Notes: a model not told the origin generated them from the letters alone. Positions 9,640-23,508 are shown, counted from the stretch's first letter. The stretch is DNA of 36,391 nucleotides from Saccoglossus kowalevskii (GCF_000003605.2 NW_003135841.1:180394-216784); one strand, 5' to 3'. Numbers and translations are program-made.

Positions 9640-12600
9640 TCAGAAAAGCTGCTTAAAGCGCATTGGAAGAGGTAAAGGCCATTCGTATTCATTTGGGATG
9701 AAACCACGAACGTTTGACTCGAGGAAGAATAGCATTGGAAACCATATTTTGGTCCATTTGTAGTGACGTCTCAGTGACGGACTGCTTGCCAAGGCATGGT
9801 AGTGCACGAACATACTGTAGGTAATGTAGAATCCGAGTATGACGTCAACAGTGTAATGACCATGTGACGCAAGAATACACAACATTCCCACGAATCCTAA
9901 GAGCCACGTGACGACATGTAAAGAATAATACTTCTTTGTCGAATCTGTGTGAAAAGTAAGACATTAAAAGAAAGTGTGTTTTATTTCGATTCTTAGTATT
10001 TCTTTAATTTATGCAATTCTGAGCAAAAATATTCTCTGTGTTGCCAACTCAGTATGTATGGGGCGATATGTTAGTATGTATACTATGCGCATGTCATTGC
10101 ATTTATCGTTCACCATTCATTCTTCTAACGAAAGTCTATATTTAACCTTTCATCACGTTTTTTGATCACCTACGCTTGACACTCCCCTTCTATCGATTAC
10201 CCATAATCTGTCCTTAACCTTTATATTGTTTACCCAGAATTACCCTTCATTTTTATAACGATCGTCCATATTTAACCCTTTGCCCTTTTATCAACCACCT
10301 ACTTTCGACCCGTCACTCGCCTATCGATTACCACTAATTGACCATTCAGCCATATATCGCAATTACACTTCAATTACACGTCTATATTTAATCCCTCGAT
10401 ATATATATATATATCGATCACCTACATTCGACCCGTCATCCTCTTATCGATTACCTATAATTTTTCTTTCAACCTTGCATCGATCGCCTACTTTTGGCTC
10501 GTCAACCCCATATCGATCACCCATAATTACATAATTATTCTTCTGACGATTGCTCATATTTAACCCTTCACACTTTTATCGATCACCTACTTTGGAAAAC
10601 AAACTTTTTGTAGTCACCTGTACTCACCCGTTCCCTCCGTGTGTTTTTTTACAACTCAGAGGATATTGTTTTAATTAAAAAAAATCACGAAAAAAGAAAA
10701 GAAAATGAATTTGTAACGTGACAGTTCTTGGCGCAAACACATCTATGTCGATACGTTAATTTGAAATGTGACACGTTCATTTGATAATAAATTAAAGCAA
10801 CACACTCACATTCCGTAATAAATAGACACACGACTGTCAACATCATAGCGTGTCCACTAAATATGTAAGCTCCACAAAGCCTGCCACCTGTTGACGTCAT
10901 GCCAAGTTTAATGAACGTTTGGAAGGCTATTTTCGCTCGTATCCAGTTTGTGCGGCCTTCCTGTCAATAAAAAAAAATAGATGTGTCCATCATTATTGTA
11001 ATAAAAGATTACACGCATATGTCACTATGATAAAGAACGTTAAAATATGAGGACAGTGTACAATTTGTTTGAAATAAAATGTTACATCATTTTCTTTCTC
11101 TAGAAAGGATCCTGAGATAAAATGTCAAGACTGTGATAACAGACTATTATTTGCTTTTACAAGTCCTGGTAGTGTTAATTTTGCAGTAGTTTAAAACATT
11201 ACTTGCCGATTCCCATACATTGAGTAAGTTCATTCTGAGCATAGAAACATATGAAAATCAGGTATGTTACATGTTTCAGTGTATAAACCAGTTGCATGTA
11301 TGCCGATTTGTTACTTAAATGTTGTTAAAGTGGTTATTTCGCATTTGCAATCAAAACACAATATTTAAAACCATTGTAAAAGACACGACTTCAATGACCA
11401 CCGAAATTAGGGCATCACGCACATACACGTTTTGATAGGTTGAAAATTTCTAGCTAAAGTTTAATTGATTCTATAATATCGTACATACCTCTTTAATACA
11501 TGGGATCCCTTGTCCGCATTCCGGAAGTGACGTCACAAGGATGGTAGCATCTCGCAGCAAATACAAAGTACCTACCATGCAAAGAAATCGGCGAGTCACG
11601 ATATATCTAAGAAAGGAAATAACCATGGTTACTAATAACATTAATATATAATCAATCAATTTACTAAGGTAAATTATTGAAGAATATTTGCAATACAATA
11701 TATATATTTCTTGTGAAAATACCGTAATAACATGATAATTAGTACACTAATATATTTACGAGTTCAGTACATTGATGATACTATGCTTTTAAAATATTAT
11801 AGGATGTATTCATTCCAAGATTCCCCAAGTATGAAACAATAATATAAATGTGAAATGATAACTTTGTCAGTACAGAATTAAGCCCATTGATTTTACAACA
11901 TTTTTTGCTTTGAACGTTGCCATAGTAACATCCTGGATATGAAAGTGAGTTCTGTTTTAGACACCTTTCCATGGCAAATGAAAAGCCGTTCACAATATAC
12001 TCATTGGCATTTAAATTGTGTCCACCTGTGTTTAAATTCGAAGAGAAGCTTTATTGAACCATCAAAGGATGAAGCACGGACGTCAAATTATCATTTAAAT
12101 GGGGTGCTCTTTGGGTAGCCCGCACAAGCAATCTGTACAAATCATAATAGAGTCTGTGAATCGAGTCAGAGAGTGAGTATTTCGTAATGTTACTGATGCT
12201 TTATTGTCAGTCATTGGTTTCATCAATTCGCGAACATTTCCAAACACTTTTCTGTTCAATTCCAACGACGAATTAGAATTTATAATGTGAACTACATTAC
12301 ATTTATAAATATAAAATAAATATGTTGTTTGCTGCTAGCATAAATCTATTTAATATTTGCACAAATTTGTTTAGTGCTCGACAAAACCCATTATTTGTAA
12401 ATGGATTTCATGCAATTACTGAGTAAATATTTGTTTATATATGTATATCATTAACATATATTCTTTGTGATATATATGTATACGTTTAAGTGGATTTCAT
12501 GCAATTACTGAGTAAATATTTGTTTATATATGTATATCATTAACATATATTCTTTGTGATATATATGTATACGTTTAAGTGGATTTCAAGCGACATCCAG

Positions 12601-15331
12601 GATATAAATTTAAAATTGAGTTGGTTGATATTATAGTTTACTAAACGTAAACAGAAGCTATTTAAATTTTCAAACATGTTCTGACAAGAAACATGATATT
12701 AATTTGATTGATATAAATAAACAATGTGACGTCATGAAATTTAATACAAATTTAGCGATTTTAATGTTGATAATATAGCTTTTTTGTTCATATTAACATA
12801 TGATGTTTTTGGAACAAACCAATGAATATATTTAATGAGTAAATCAAAATTGAATATATATGTATATATCAAAACACAAAAATATTTACAATATCCTTTT
12901 GAAGGTAAATACAACAAAATTATATTTTCAACAAATCCAGTTTAAATTTGGTTGTATAATAATAATAACACTACGATAAGTACTTTCCGTTTTAGACGTC
13001 GTGAAATTCTTTCGTTTTAACGAGAAAATAACGCCAAAAAGTGAAGATTATTTTTTATAAATTAAATTAAAACTAATTAATTAAAATCTACATATTTAAC
13101 AGACGACGTCATCTAAAGCAAATAATAAGTTTGCTAGGCATGCGTATTTGCTTGAGATGACGTCGTCTGTTAAGTTGGCATATGTGTGGACTTTCTTTTC
13201 AAGATGGCCGTGATAAGGGTTTTGTTACCGATCGCCTGAGTGATATTTTTCAAGCCTGTAAACATGACCGATCGTATTTAACGAGGTAATGTCTGTGATC
13301 GATCGATTCTCCTGTTATTAATTTCCATTTGTAGCTAAATTTAAGGGATTAAAACATTGTGATTTGATAAAATGTACACAGTTTTCGAGTTGGTGTAAGA
13401 AAGTAATGGACGAAGCTTATATACGTATATAAACTCGTACTTCTATTAAAGTTATCAAATTACACATACAGACAACTGATTAAGAAACGTGACTAGCGCA
13501 TGTGGTAAATATTGCCCCGAATCGCCCAGTTGTGGCGTCACAGCAGTCAAACGAAAACTGGGCAGGCGCCCGCGTCACCCGAGGCGACGGCGAGAACGCA
13601 CCCCAACCAAAATATTGCCAAGCAGGTGTTCGATTTTCGAACCCGATGAAATCGTCCGCTTTGTTTATAGATTCTGCCTGTTTTCAAAGTGAGAAAATCA
13701 TTTTTTACTTTCGGTTGCACAAACGGCGTGACAGTGGGACGATTTAGTCGTCAATACTACGAAGTGCTTTTGTTTATATTTCTTCGCCTGGAAATCGACA
13801 GGACGGTCAGCTTGATAACCGTTTTCACAACTGACAGTGCATTTATCATTATCAACTATCAATACAATATTTTAAAACTTGTTTACCAGGAAGAAGAAAT
13901 CAGTGAGAGAGAACAAAAACACAACAAGAATACGTGTAGTAAAAGTCTTGTGAGTTTCACCACAAAATGGCGTTTGTGGTGGTAAAGATACTTCCGGCGT
14001 TATGGACGCAAAGGAGAGTGACTGCAATTCTTTCTGTATAAACGTGACCGTGAGTCCATTGAATATATTATTATTTTATACTCGCTATCCAAATAAAGAA
14101 CCGTTTGCCTGAGATGTAGCGTAAATATGAACAGTGTAAATATGAACTTTAATAAATAATGAAAGGTCAGTCATACAGGCAAACTCAGTGTTTGCAGTGC
14201 CTGACGCGTTGCTGGGGAGGAAGGTCATAAGAAGTTAACATATTAACTATTAATAATATTAATGGAGGTGAACTCAATAATAAATACGTCGATTATGTGG
14301 TTTTATAAGAATTGTTTTTGCATAATACTGCCTGATAATATGGCATTTCGTCGTTTATCGAAGAAAGTGAAAATTCTTTTATGATTACCGAATTTCTAAC
14401 TATATTAATGTATATGATATATGAAGGTTGGAGTCAAGGAGGATACGAGTATACGCATTTCATGTCTTTATTTGCCCAAGTGATTAATTTACGGAACTAC
14501 GTATAAATCAAAGTGTGTTGACAAAACGGAGATATCGCCGGGTGTTACGTTATACTACGTTGCTGACGCCGTCCTATTTATTGTGTAGGGTAAGAATGTA
14601 CAACACAATATGACTTGTCTGTTATCCTATTCGTTTGTGACTTTTGGCGATTTTAATAGATCACGGAGAAATCGGGTCTGAACAATTTGATGGTTTCAAA
14701 TCACAAGTCCCCCAAATAACACAAACAAAATCCAAGACCCAAGTTGATAACTTTCCCAGTAACATGACTTGAATAACGTAAAAAATGTATACGCTGCCAT
14801 GGTTACGTGTTATGAAAAATGTAAAAATGGCAAAATAAATGTGTATTTCACAAGCCGCCACCACGCAAAGAAATATATCATATTAGTAACTCACCTGTGT
14901 TTATGTAATACTGCTATGGTAATAAGCATACAAACAAGAAGAACCACAATTCCTTCCGATATTGTGCCTGCCCATGGCGTTATTGGAACATTATCTAAGA
15001 TTAAATCAGGCAATGGTGGATGTACCTGGGCGTCTGGCATTCGGTCATGCACAACGGATTCAATAAATGTGGTACAGTAACTCGCAACAATAATGTAAAT
15101 TAGGCTCATGACAGTTTTCCATCGTTCAGGTTCGAAACTAGTCCTAATTTTCCCCGGAATAGCGCCGTTGGCGGCCAACATCCCGTGGTTGCCAGGGGTG
15201 GGTTTCTCAAATGCAGTCATAGCGTCCACTGAACTTTCTACGTGTTGCATGGGTATCAGCAAAACAGTATCATCCCTGGCTATATTCTTGGTCCATCGAT
15301 CCATCTTGTGTGTGCATGGTCCGTCCACCAT
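9640..15331 (-). CDS. Sphingomyelin-synthase-related protein (SMSr/SAMD8-like, no SAM domain seen)
   Basis: The family transfers a phospholipid head group to ceramide in Golgi, plasma or ER membranes; SMSr makes ceramide phosphoethanolamine. Four exons with matching phases give 336 residues: 14895-15331, 11489-11606, 10810-10960 and 9640-9944. Residues 67-71 are EPERW, followed by TM1. VVHDRMPD, PPLPDLILDNVPITPWA and HKHR are followed by RRFLCMVGTLYLLRDATILV, then CGAYIFSGHA (214-223) and HGHYTVDV (263-270). About six membrane segments are predicted. The family's His-His-Asp catalytic residues are present as H222, H265 and D269. LEPERWKT-type and IWFP..FF.E..V.GFIPNEY.WP stretches favour SMSr over SMS1/2. 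Odd points: CGD is CGA, SGHT is SGHA, and the Asp/Glu between the two His of motif D4 is Gly264. The chosen ATG has context CAACATGG; no SAM domain was found upstream, though a missed 5' exon is possible. Confidence 0.92.
10158..10600. repeat. Degenerate minisatellite around ATCGATCACCTAC
   Basis: Variants of ATCGATCACCTACTTTCGAC + CCGTCAT...TATCGATTACCCATAATT recur at about 10160, 10288, 10412, 10480 and 10577. The spacing is irregular (about 68-128 bp). A short AT run lies at about 10398-10415. It sits in the last intron of the SMSr-like gene. Confidence 0.7.
12403..12589. repeat. 89-bp tandem duplication
   Basis: The segment beginning GGATTTCATGCAATTACTGA at 12403 is repeated essentially identically from 12492, and a third partial copy (GGATTTCA) starts at 12581. 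The exact 89-bp period and near identity indicate a recent duplication (or assembly artefact). Confidence 0.9.
13096..13173. repeat. Long inverted repeat with CRE-like cores
   Basis: The arms TTAACAGACGACGTCATCT (13096-13114) and AGATGACGTCGTCTGTTAA (13155-13173) are perfectly complementary over 19 bp. Adding the inner AAAGCAAATA / TATTTGCTTG extends them to about 29 bp with one mismatch. The loop is about 20 bp. Each arm contains a GACGTC core. Confidence 0.85.
13490..13640. other. GC- and CpG-rich island in SMSr-like intron
   Basis: This stretch is clearly richer in G+C and CpG than its surroundings (for example GGCAGGCGCCCGCGTCACCC). Short plus-strand frames cross it, but none matches a known domain. 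It could be a promoter, an unrecognised exon or a repeat relic. Confidence 0.35.
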
Positions 15332-16689
15332 GTTGTCTATTGTCTTCTTATATATATTTATATAATAGATATATAATAAGATATACTTGAGATAGCTACG
15401 TCATCACAGTCATATGCAATAAACCTACAATATAAATATAGTTAGAGGAGTTACATACACGAGTTGCATGTACTGGTGATAATATAACTTCTGTGTATCT
15501 ATCCCATGGCAAATGGTGGCTTTCTGTTGAATCTTGACAAGAACTACACTATTTTTTAATGAAAAATACTTAATTTTCAGTATTAAGATATATCAATTAA
15601 ATAACAGCTAGAATAATTGAGAACTATAAACACGGTTTAATTATTAACCACTTTAAAAACTGAAATAAGTAAACACACGACATGCTAAATATAATACATA
15701 TACTTTTCCGTTTACACATAATTGTTGTTTGCGACAATGTTACATCAATGTGTTTACCTCAATGAATTTCCCTTCATAACTCAAAGCCATTCACACATTC
15801 ACTACTGAAAACAACACAGTTAATTTTCTGGTGATTTGACAGTAACTGAAATCTGTTAACTATTTAAATTGATTTGATGAACACATGATTGTGTTGTATA
15901 CAACATTATTATATTGAATGCTACAAACAAAATATATCAACTATGCAGCCGACTATGCAGCTGGTCCTGTTCTGCCCTGCATTAGCGACAGTGTTGAAAA
16001 TTCGCATATTCCATTTCAACGGAATGTAAAATAAGATTGTATTTAAAATCACTTGAACATGTCAGTACAAATTATTTCTATTTTAATTTGTTTTTAATTT
16101 TTCTATGACAATTTATTATAAACGACATATCATAGCACTGTAAGTATACAATCCGGCTAAACACTTAATCAACATTACTAAAGAGCGCCACCATTTGAAT
16201 GCATAAATGACAAATTATGAAATGAGATTATTCCTGTTTATTGAATATTTAAGGTCAAATTGCGCATTGAGTATTTACTGGGATTAAAAATCCAAAAATT
16301 AACTTGTTAAATGAAAGTTATTTTACCCTTCAAGAGTATATCCTTTCAAATACAAATTCTGAAGGTGCTAGTTAGTCTAGACAAATTTCAGTAAAAATAA
16401 AAATAGCAAGGTATTAGTATTAACGGACATGGAATCAGTGATATGAAAATTACCAGTCTGTATTTTTTAAAATAGAACAACTGAATGGATTATGCAAATG
16501 AAGCTTGGTTGCCTGGGTTGATTTTAGTTTTTACTGTATTAACTGCTATACTTCTAAGCTCATTAAGTGAGGAATATGACGTAATATTAAATTAAAAATC
16601 ATGCGGTAAGCCTGACGTACAGACATAATTTTAAATCATTTGAAATATGTTACAAATTGTGCAGTGGATCACCCCCATCCATGGCTTCC

Positions 16690-16857
<168 letters not shown>

Positions 16858-19800
16858 TGCTTAATTTATAATTTGAGCCCATGTTACATTTTTCAAGACG
16901 TTTCAAAAATATCAACAGCAACAGCATCGATAATAATTTTAGTATCTGCGTACAATAATGCAAAAATAATTCTTCAAATTAATTGACATGGTGTTTAACT
17001 CTCCAGTAAACGGGGCTTAATATGCCACCCTGTCATATTTTGATCACGTAACTTGGCGTTTATAAATCTAAAGCACAAAATCAAATACATATTTAATATA
17101 TATATATAAAATAAAATAAAATATTTATTCACCAAATAATAATTAACATTGTAATGATATATATTCATTTGAACCAGTAAGAAACATTTGAATCTACTGG
17201 TTAATAGCCAAATGATTTGGGGAAGTCCAAAACTGTACAATCCAACTTCCCCATTTTAGAGATACATTTAAATAATTGCGTACAAGAGAAACATGTTATT
17301 CACTGCACTGTGTTTCTGGTAATATATTTGCACCATCTTGCATCTATTAATAATGATGCGAATATTTCCCCGCTTTATTTTAGAAATGAAACCGCTGCTA
17401 TTGTTCACATCATTTACTCCAAGTGATTACTCATGGTGAATTTTTCCTGACTTTATTAAATTAAATTAACAATCGGTACCACCGCAATTCTTTGTTTTAC
17501 TGGGTCAGATCATTGTAAAAGTACGAATCCAACGTTACAATTATGTCGAGCAGAAATACAATCGTCTCTGATACACAGAATCGTGACAACTCATCACGTT
17601 TAATATTGATTACATTCAAACTGCTTAAACTAATGTTAAATTTAAAATATTGCCACGAAGCTAACAACTTTTGATATCTTTGTTTTTTCGGTTTTTATGC
17701 GCATGCCCACACATTCATTTGAATAGTTCAGAATTAAGGAAAAGAACAAACTCGTTTCATGCCAAATAAAATTCATGCAGAAAGTCAACAATCCATAAAA
17801 CACTCCCTGCAAGTCAAATACAAAGGAAGTAACAACGTGAACCCTATAAAAAGACAGGAAATCAGGTGTTCCTGGAGCGTAAGCATTTCTTCCTGCACGA
17901 ATGTATCACCTTTTCTGATTTAGCTTCCAAGTCTAATCAGCGATAAAACAAAGGCAAAAGAATTACAGATTTGGACGACAGATCCGAATAAGCCGAAACA
18001 CTTATCTAACAACCAATTCACGAAAGCCTATTCGTTAAGCATAGAACGTTGATATCCCTGCCCAAGAAAGACTTGGTGACACGTATTCTGACGTTGTTAT
18101 TGGATAAAATTTCCCACAAAAAGATTTGAAACTCCGTGTTTAATTGCGAAAGGCATTTAAGAGCATACAACACACATTTAGATTTTGTTCGATAGTATTT
18201 AAATACTAAAACAGCACGAATCGTGCTTTCAAATTGATAGAAACCACAATTAATAAGTAAACTACTGATCACATTGCTATGAGATAACTATGAGATCTAA
18301 CCCTGCCCATACATTGATATGTACGTGTAATTATGTGAAACATTCATTAAACACAAAATAACAATCTCACCTTTTGTATAATATGGAAACTTGAAATTGT
18401 CAGCCTATGGTTACACGTACGCGCCTTTATTGCATGTGAATTTGACGTCATGTCCACGTCAGAACACCACATAAATTGTAACTAAGTGCGTATATACATA
18501 AATAAACAAATGCCGGTTACCAAGAATGGAAACCAGCTGCGGTCATGACATGGTGACCAGTGGAGATAATGAACAAGAAACAGAAAATATAGAACAACAA
18601 ATGGGTACATTTCCCATATTATGAAATAATTTTAATATTAATGGTTCTTATTATAACTGTGGAATTGGATCTGGTGAAACCTACTACACTAAAAGCTTAT
18701 ATTTTATTATAATTAAAATAAATTCTAGTACAACATTATTCCAGCTTTTTCCAAGGGTTGAATTTCAGAAAAAAAAACGTCCCGTCTGTAACATGCAATT
18801 TGTTCAGATAATTAGGACATATTCAGAATACATATGGTATTTCAATTTTTTTCTCGACGATTACAAAGATAAGAAATTTAAAAGGTCAATTTGCGCAGAG
18901 TTAAATTGGCGTTAGTCACACTCACATGATTGTCAGTCATTTTATAGCATGTTACTTATCAATCATAGTCCTGAATGTGAATATAGTCAAGAAAGTCGTA
19001 AGAAACAATTAAAAGTATGTTTCAATTTATACGATCGAACTACCAATAAAAATTATTCATATAAATCGTACAGTTTCGAGAAACCACCTGTTGATGTGTT
19101 GCATGGGCTATGCTGGTAGTGAGTGGATATGTACAGTTACTGGATGTTAAACTGACTCGTACTGAATTTTCCCATCCCAGGCTGATATCTGTGTCAACTT
19201 GTCCGCTTGTACTAGTTAAATGTTTACATAGCAAGTTACTATAACAACGTGGTTTATCTAATGATTGTGGGTTAATGTACATCAATTAGAGTCGTTTCCA
19301 CGTGAAAACGCAGCGTCATTTGGGAAGTAAGTCGAGTCAATATGTGTATGGGCGTATGCATATACACGTGTAGGCATATCAAAAACCCATCCGTTAAGAC
19401 ATCACAAAAAAACGACTGTATTTAAGAAAATACAAATAAAGATGTTTTGTGGAATAGACACAATGGAGTTTAGTTCAATGTCAGTTCTTAATATTGAGTA
19501 ATAAAATACAAGTATACATTATGTTAGAAATGTTTGAAATGTTTGCTGTGGTCACAGCTCACAGTGATCTCATAGTTTTTCAAGTGTATTATATTACCTA
19601 CCGCATTTGTTAATCTTTAACTAAATTCGTGACCTTTGTTAGAGTCAAGCACACTCTATGCTTTTTATGAATCATTTTTGTAAGAACATATTCGATTCCA
19701 TGCGACTTAAATTCACGTATAACCAGTGTCATTAAAATACAATATATTGCAAGAAATGACAGTAGATCTGAGAGATAATCACGTGATCAAGTGATGTAAA

Positions 19801-20799
19801 TAAATGAATACTTACTTTTGGCATATATTTCATATTGTGTCAATCTGTGACGTCAAATTAGATAGGAAATGTACAGACTCTTGGAGCATATAAATGCAGT
19901 GGTTGCTGCTGGACGGATCCTGTATACAAATAGTTATTAGAAGAGGAAGGCGACAATGGGCGTATCCATGCGCAGCACTGCACTGTGCCCTTTGCTATTT
20001 TAAGAGGACTGACCTTTGTAACATCAGATATGTGTCAGTTGAGGGCGCACATACGACATATGTGTCTGGTTCCAGGCCCCAAACGCCATATAGCAAAAAA
20101 ATCTACAAGAGGACGCATCAGGTAATCGTATCTGCAATCACATGAGGAAAAGACGTATGCGCATGCGTTATTGAAACGCCTCGTCTCTCTTTCGGTTAAT
20201 CTTTATCACGGGGTTCAATGAAAACATTTTTTTCTGAAAAGGAAAGAAACAGGAATCGCTTGAATTACGAATTACGATTCATTTAAGCAAAATGTCCACT
20301 CGTTGTGTTAGTGGATTCACATCCAGGGTTAGCAGGGTTAGTTCTGTCACTTGGGTTGAGTTGACGGATGAACTTGTGTTAATCGCCTTAAGTATAAGTA
20401 ACACTGTCCGGGTTAAATTTTTGTATGTTATTTGGGTTTACATTGCATTGTGGTATATATCATGTTGGGGTGAGACAACTACGCCCTCTATCGTGATCAT
20501 GCGAACTGATTTACGCCCGCAGCGGTCGAAGTGGGGAGTAGCCAGAGGTTTAGTTTTATGTACACTTGGGCGTAAAGCTTGTCTGGTAAAATGTAGCGTT
20601 TTCATCACGATTGTAAACATTGACATAATTATTTACCAGGCACTACGTCAGAAAATCAGATATACAAGAAACATTTGTTGGAAATATATAGCGAAGGATT
20701 CTCATCCGTGTTCTTGCCCTGCTCCATGGCGACAAAGTTGCGACAGAACCATACTAAAAGATGCATACACAGTGCATAATGCTGTTGTGTGCAAGGTTG

Positions 20800-21540
20800 G
20801 TAAAATCTCGTGGAACGTCCGTTATGTCGTAAAATTGCATGTGGAGTCCATAAAGGCACGTACAAAGCGCGTAAACTGTAAGAAAAAGCGGAAAAGTTGC
20901 ATGCAAAGTCGGAAAAGCAACGTGCAAACGTAGGTAAAGTTACTTGCAACAACAGTCACGCGACGTGCAAAATAGGTGAAGTTAGAAGGTTTGCAAATAG
21001 GAAATTTGTTAAGCTGCTTTTAAAGTACGTAATGCTGCATTCATAAAGGAGAAATATGCGTGCAAAGTAGGGAAAGTAACGTGGAAAGGCGTGAAAAGTT
21101 TCGTTTAATGTCATGTTACGCGCAAAATATGTATTGTTACGTGGAAAATTCGGAAACTTGTATGTAAAGTTATGTACAAGGTGCGTAAGTATGCAAAAAC
21201 GGGAAAGTTGAATGCCACCCATGTAAATTAACGTGGAACGTCCTTTATGTTACGTGCAAAGTAGGGAAAGTTACGGAGAAGGTTAGTAAACTTGAATGTA
21301 AATTCAACAAAGTTAGTACAAAATCCACAATTCTTCATAAAAAGGCCGGTAATATGCCATATTACGTTAAAATCACATAGAACATCTGTAAACATGCATG
21401 CAAAGTCAATAACATTGGGTGAAAAGTGTCTAATGTTGCACACAAATGCGGGAAAGTTGGAAGAAATGCCAGCAAAAGTAACGTGCAAAGTAGGCAAAGC
21501 GGGTGTATGTTACGTATAAAAAATATAAAGTTGCGTAGAA
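20800..21540. repeat. Degenerate tandem array around ACGTGCAAAGTAGGGAAAGT
   Basis: Variants of ACGTGCAAAGTAGGGAAAGT occur many times, for example near 20900, 21060, 21250 and 21480. The spacing is irregular and the intervening sequence is similar (GTTACGTGGAA, AAAGTTGCATG). It looks like an old minisatellite that has diverged strongly. Confidence 0.6.
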
Positions 21541-22604
21541 GGTCACGATGAGATGCGTTGTCTCAAATCCGTATTTCGGACGAAGGTTATTGTGAAATAA
21601 ACACAACTCAAGAAAAGGTCATTGCCACATTGTTCGTATCTTCGAAACATGTTTCATATTAGCCTCACAAGGAATGTCTATGTTGACTGGAACGATATAA
21701 ACACTGATGCTTCTGATGTTATTGTTTTAATTTATTACCAATATGTTCTTGTCCCTGCTCGCAATTGTTGAATGTTGTTTCTACAGTTTCACAAAATGTT
21801 CGAATTTTAGTAACAACAATAAGTCGGAGACTAAGTATAACAACAAATCTTGTAAATCTTTACAAAAATATTGCGACTGTCTTTTTTTATGAAACGTTAT
21901 ACACCAACTTACTTTATTAATGTTTCTATTTGTCATGTCATCAGTGGAAATATTTTATGAAATGTGTTTATAATACTATGATGGCTTAATTATTGTGTTA
22001 TTAAACCTTCATCTTAGGTACAAGGGTTCATTACGTTCGCAACCTTTTACTGAACAAAGACACACACAGATTTAGTATACGTGTCAACTTCTAAATCTTA
22101 GTCGCCCGTCGAGAACTCTCCAAGACAAAATGCCTCAGGGAAAAGTCCCCCAAGACTCTCTCAAGACTGCATGGTAAGCTTGCCAAGACCGATTAAGACT
22201 CCCTTTATTCACTTCTTAAACCTTAGCCAATCACAGGGAAGTTTAAAAGCTTAAGGCGAAGCATCCAAACACTCAACTCGCATGTAGCCAGTCACACGAA
22301 GTACTTAACACGTCATATACACTGATTAATTGATCTCTATGTTAAGAAACTACACATACCAAACTGTCAGATTATAACGGTCTGTTAGCAAAGTTTGTAT
22401 CGTAATTAGTTCCATTCACTGACTCAAGTTCCGCCCAGGACCTCGCATACCCCTAAATGATGGCAAGTTATGGAAAAGCGTCGAATGTTGTCAACCAGCT
22501 ACTCACTGGAAACCAGCTATTAAGTCGTATCAGTGACGCATCTCTAGATACATGGAAATAAATAATGACAATACAACCACTTTTTTGATATTGGGACTGC
22601 GTTT

Positions 22605-22795
22605 CACGTGAAAGCACATTTTAGAAATCTGTCCAGTGAAAACGCTTTTCAAAGTGTCGTGATAATAAACACTTTTCAATACGCATGTCTCTGACGGAAA
22701 CACTTTTCAAAATGTGTATCCAGTGAAAGCACTTTTCAAAGTGTCGTGATAGTAAACACTTCTGTATACCATGTCCCCGATTGAAACACTGTTCG
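22605..22795. repeat. 87-bp imperfect tandem repeat, about two copies
   Basis: CAGTGAAAACGCTTTTCAAA at 22634 and CAGTGAAAGCACTTTTCAAA at 22721 start units continuing with GTGTCGTGATA(A/G)TAAACACTT. Partial units with AAACACTTTTCAA lie between and after them. Confidence 0.7.
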
Positions 22796-23508
22796 TGATC
22801 ATAACCATATTTTCAAAACTATTGCAATACTCGGAATTTACAGTACAGTAATATATTTGAATATATACATGGCGAGAAGGAACATGGCCCTGTGGAGTGT
22901 TTGGCATATTCACTTATTTTGTAAAATTTTGTTTTGTTGAAGAAGAAACGCATAAATGTTATAATTATTGTCCGAACTGTATTAAAACGAGTTTCATTTT
23001 TTGCTGTGCTGTTCTTTTTACTGTGAAATGCGGAATCAATATTTGCCGACATTTTATTTCACACACCAAGATCGCATCACATTTTTCTCTTAATGACAAC
23101 AGGAAATAAATCGTTACAGAAAACCTTTTCTTTTATTTGCGTTGTGCTTTTCACAGAAATTTAAAAGTGTTTGAAATAATGTAAATACTATGAAGTCGGT
23201 ATTTATTGTACTTTTTGAACATATTAACGTCAGTTGCTTTATAAGTATTATAATCATAATTATATTATATTATAATTATTTAAAAATAAGGCCAAAGGTC
23301 AACCTACTGAATGATGTAGCACATATATCTCGAATTGAGAAGTGCTAGGAAGTCAATGGTTGGTGAGGCGGCATTAGATGAATAATCTAATAAGCTTTGG
23401 CCCTGGTCAGACAAGGTGGTCAAGATATTCCACGAGACTTTCGACTTTCGCCAGTTCTTCTAACGATTGTTTCTCCGTTCCGGGTCCATACTTCCATTAC
23501 TAGACTGT

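Larger units (their letters stand above)
11607..14894 (-). other. Large first coding intron of the SMSr-like gene
   Basis: This 3.3-kb intron has a GTGAGT donor and a TTTCTTAG acceptor. It holds an 89-bp tandem duplication (12403-12589), a long inverted repeat (13096-13173) and a GC-rich island (about 13490-13640), listed separately. Plus-strand frames in 13489-13985 match no domain I recognise. Confidence 0.7.

Noticed and set aside
20292-20933. 213-codon plus-strand frame
   Set aside because: No recognisable domain, odd composition, and the 3' third overlaps a degenerate tandem array. The opposite strand is also partly open.
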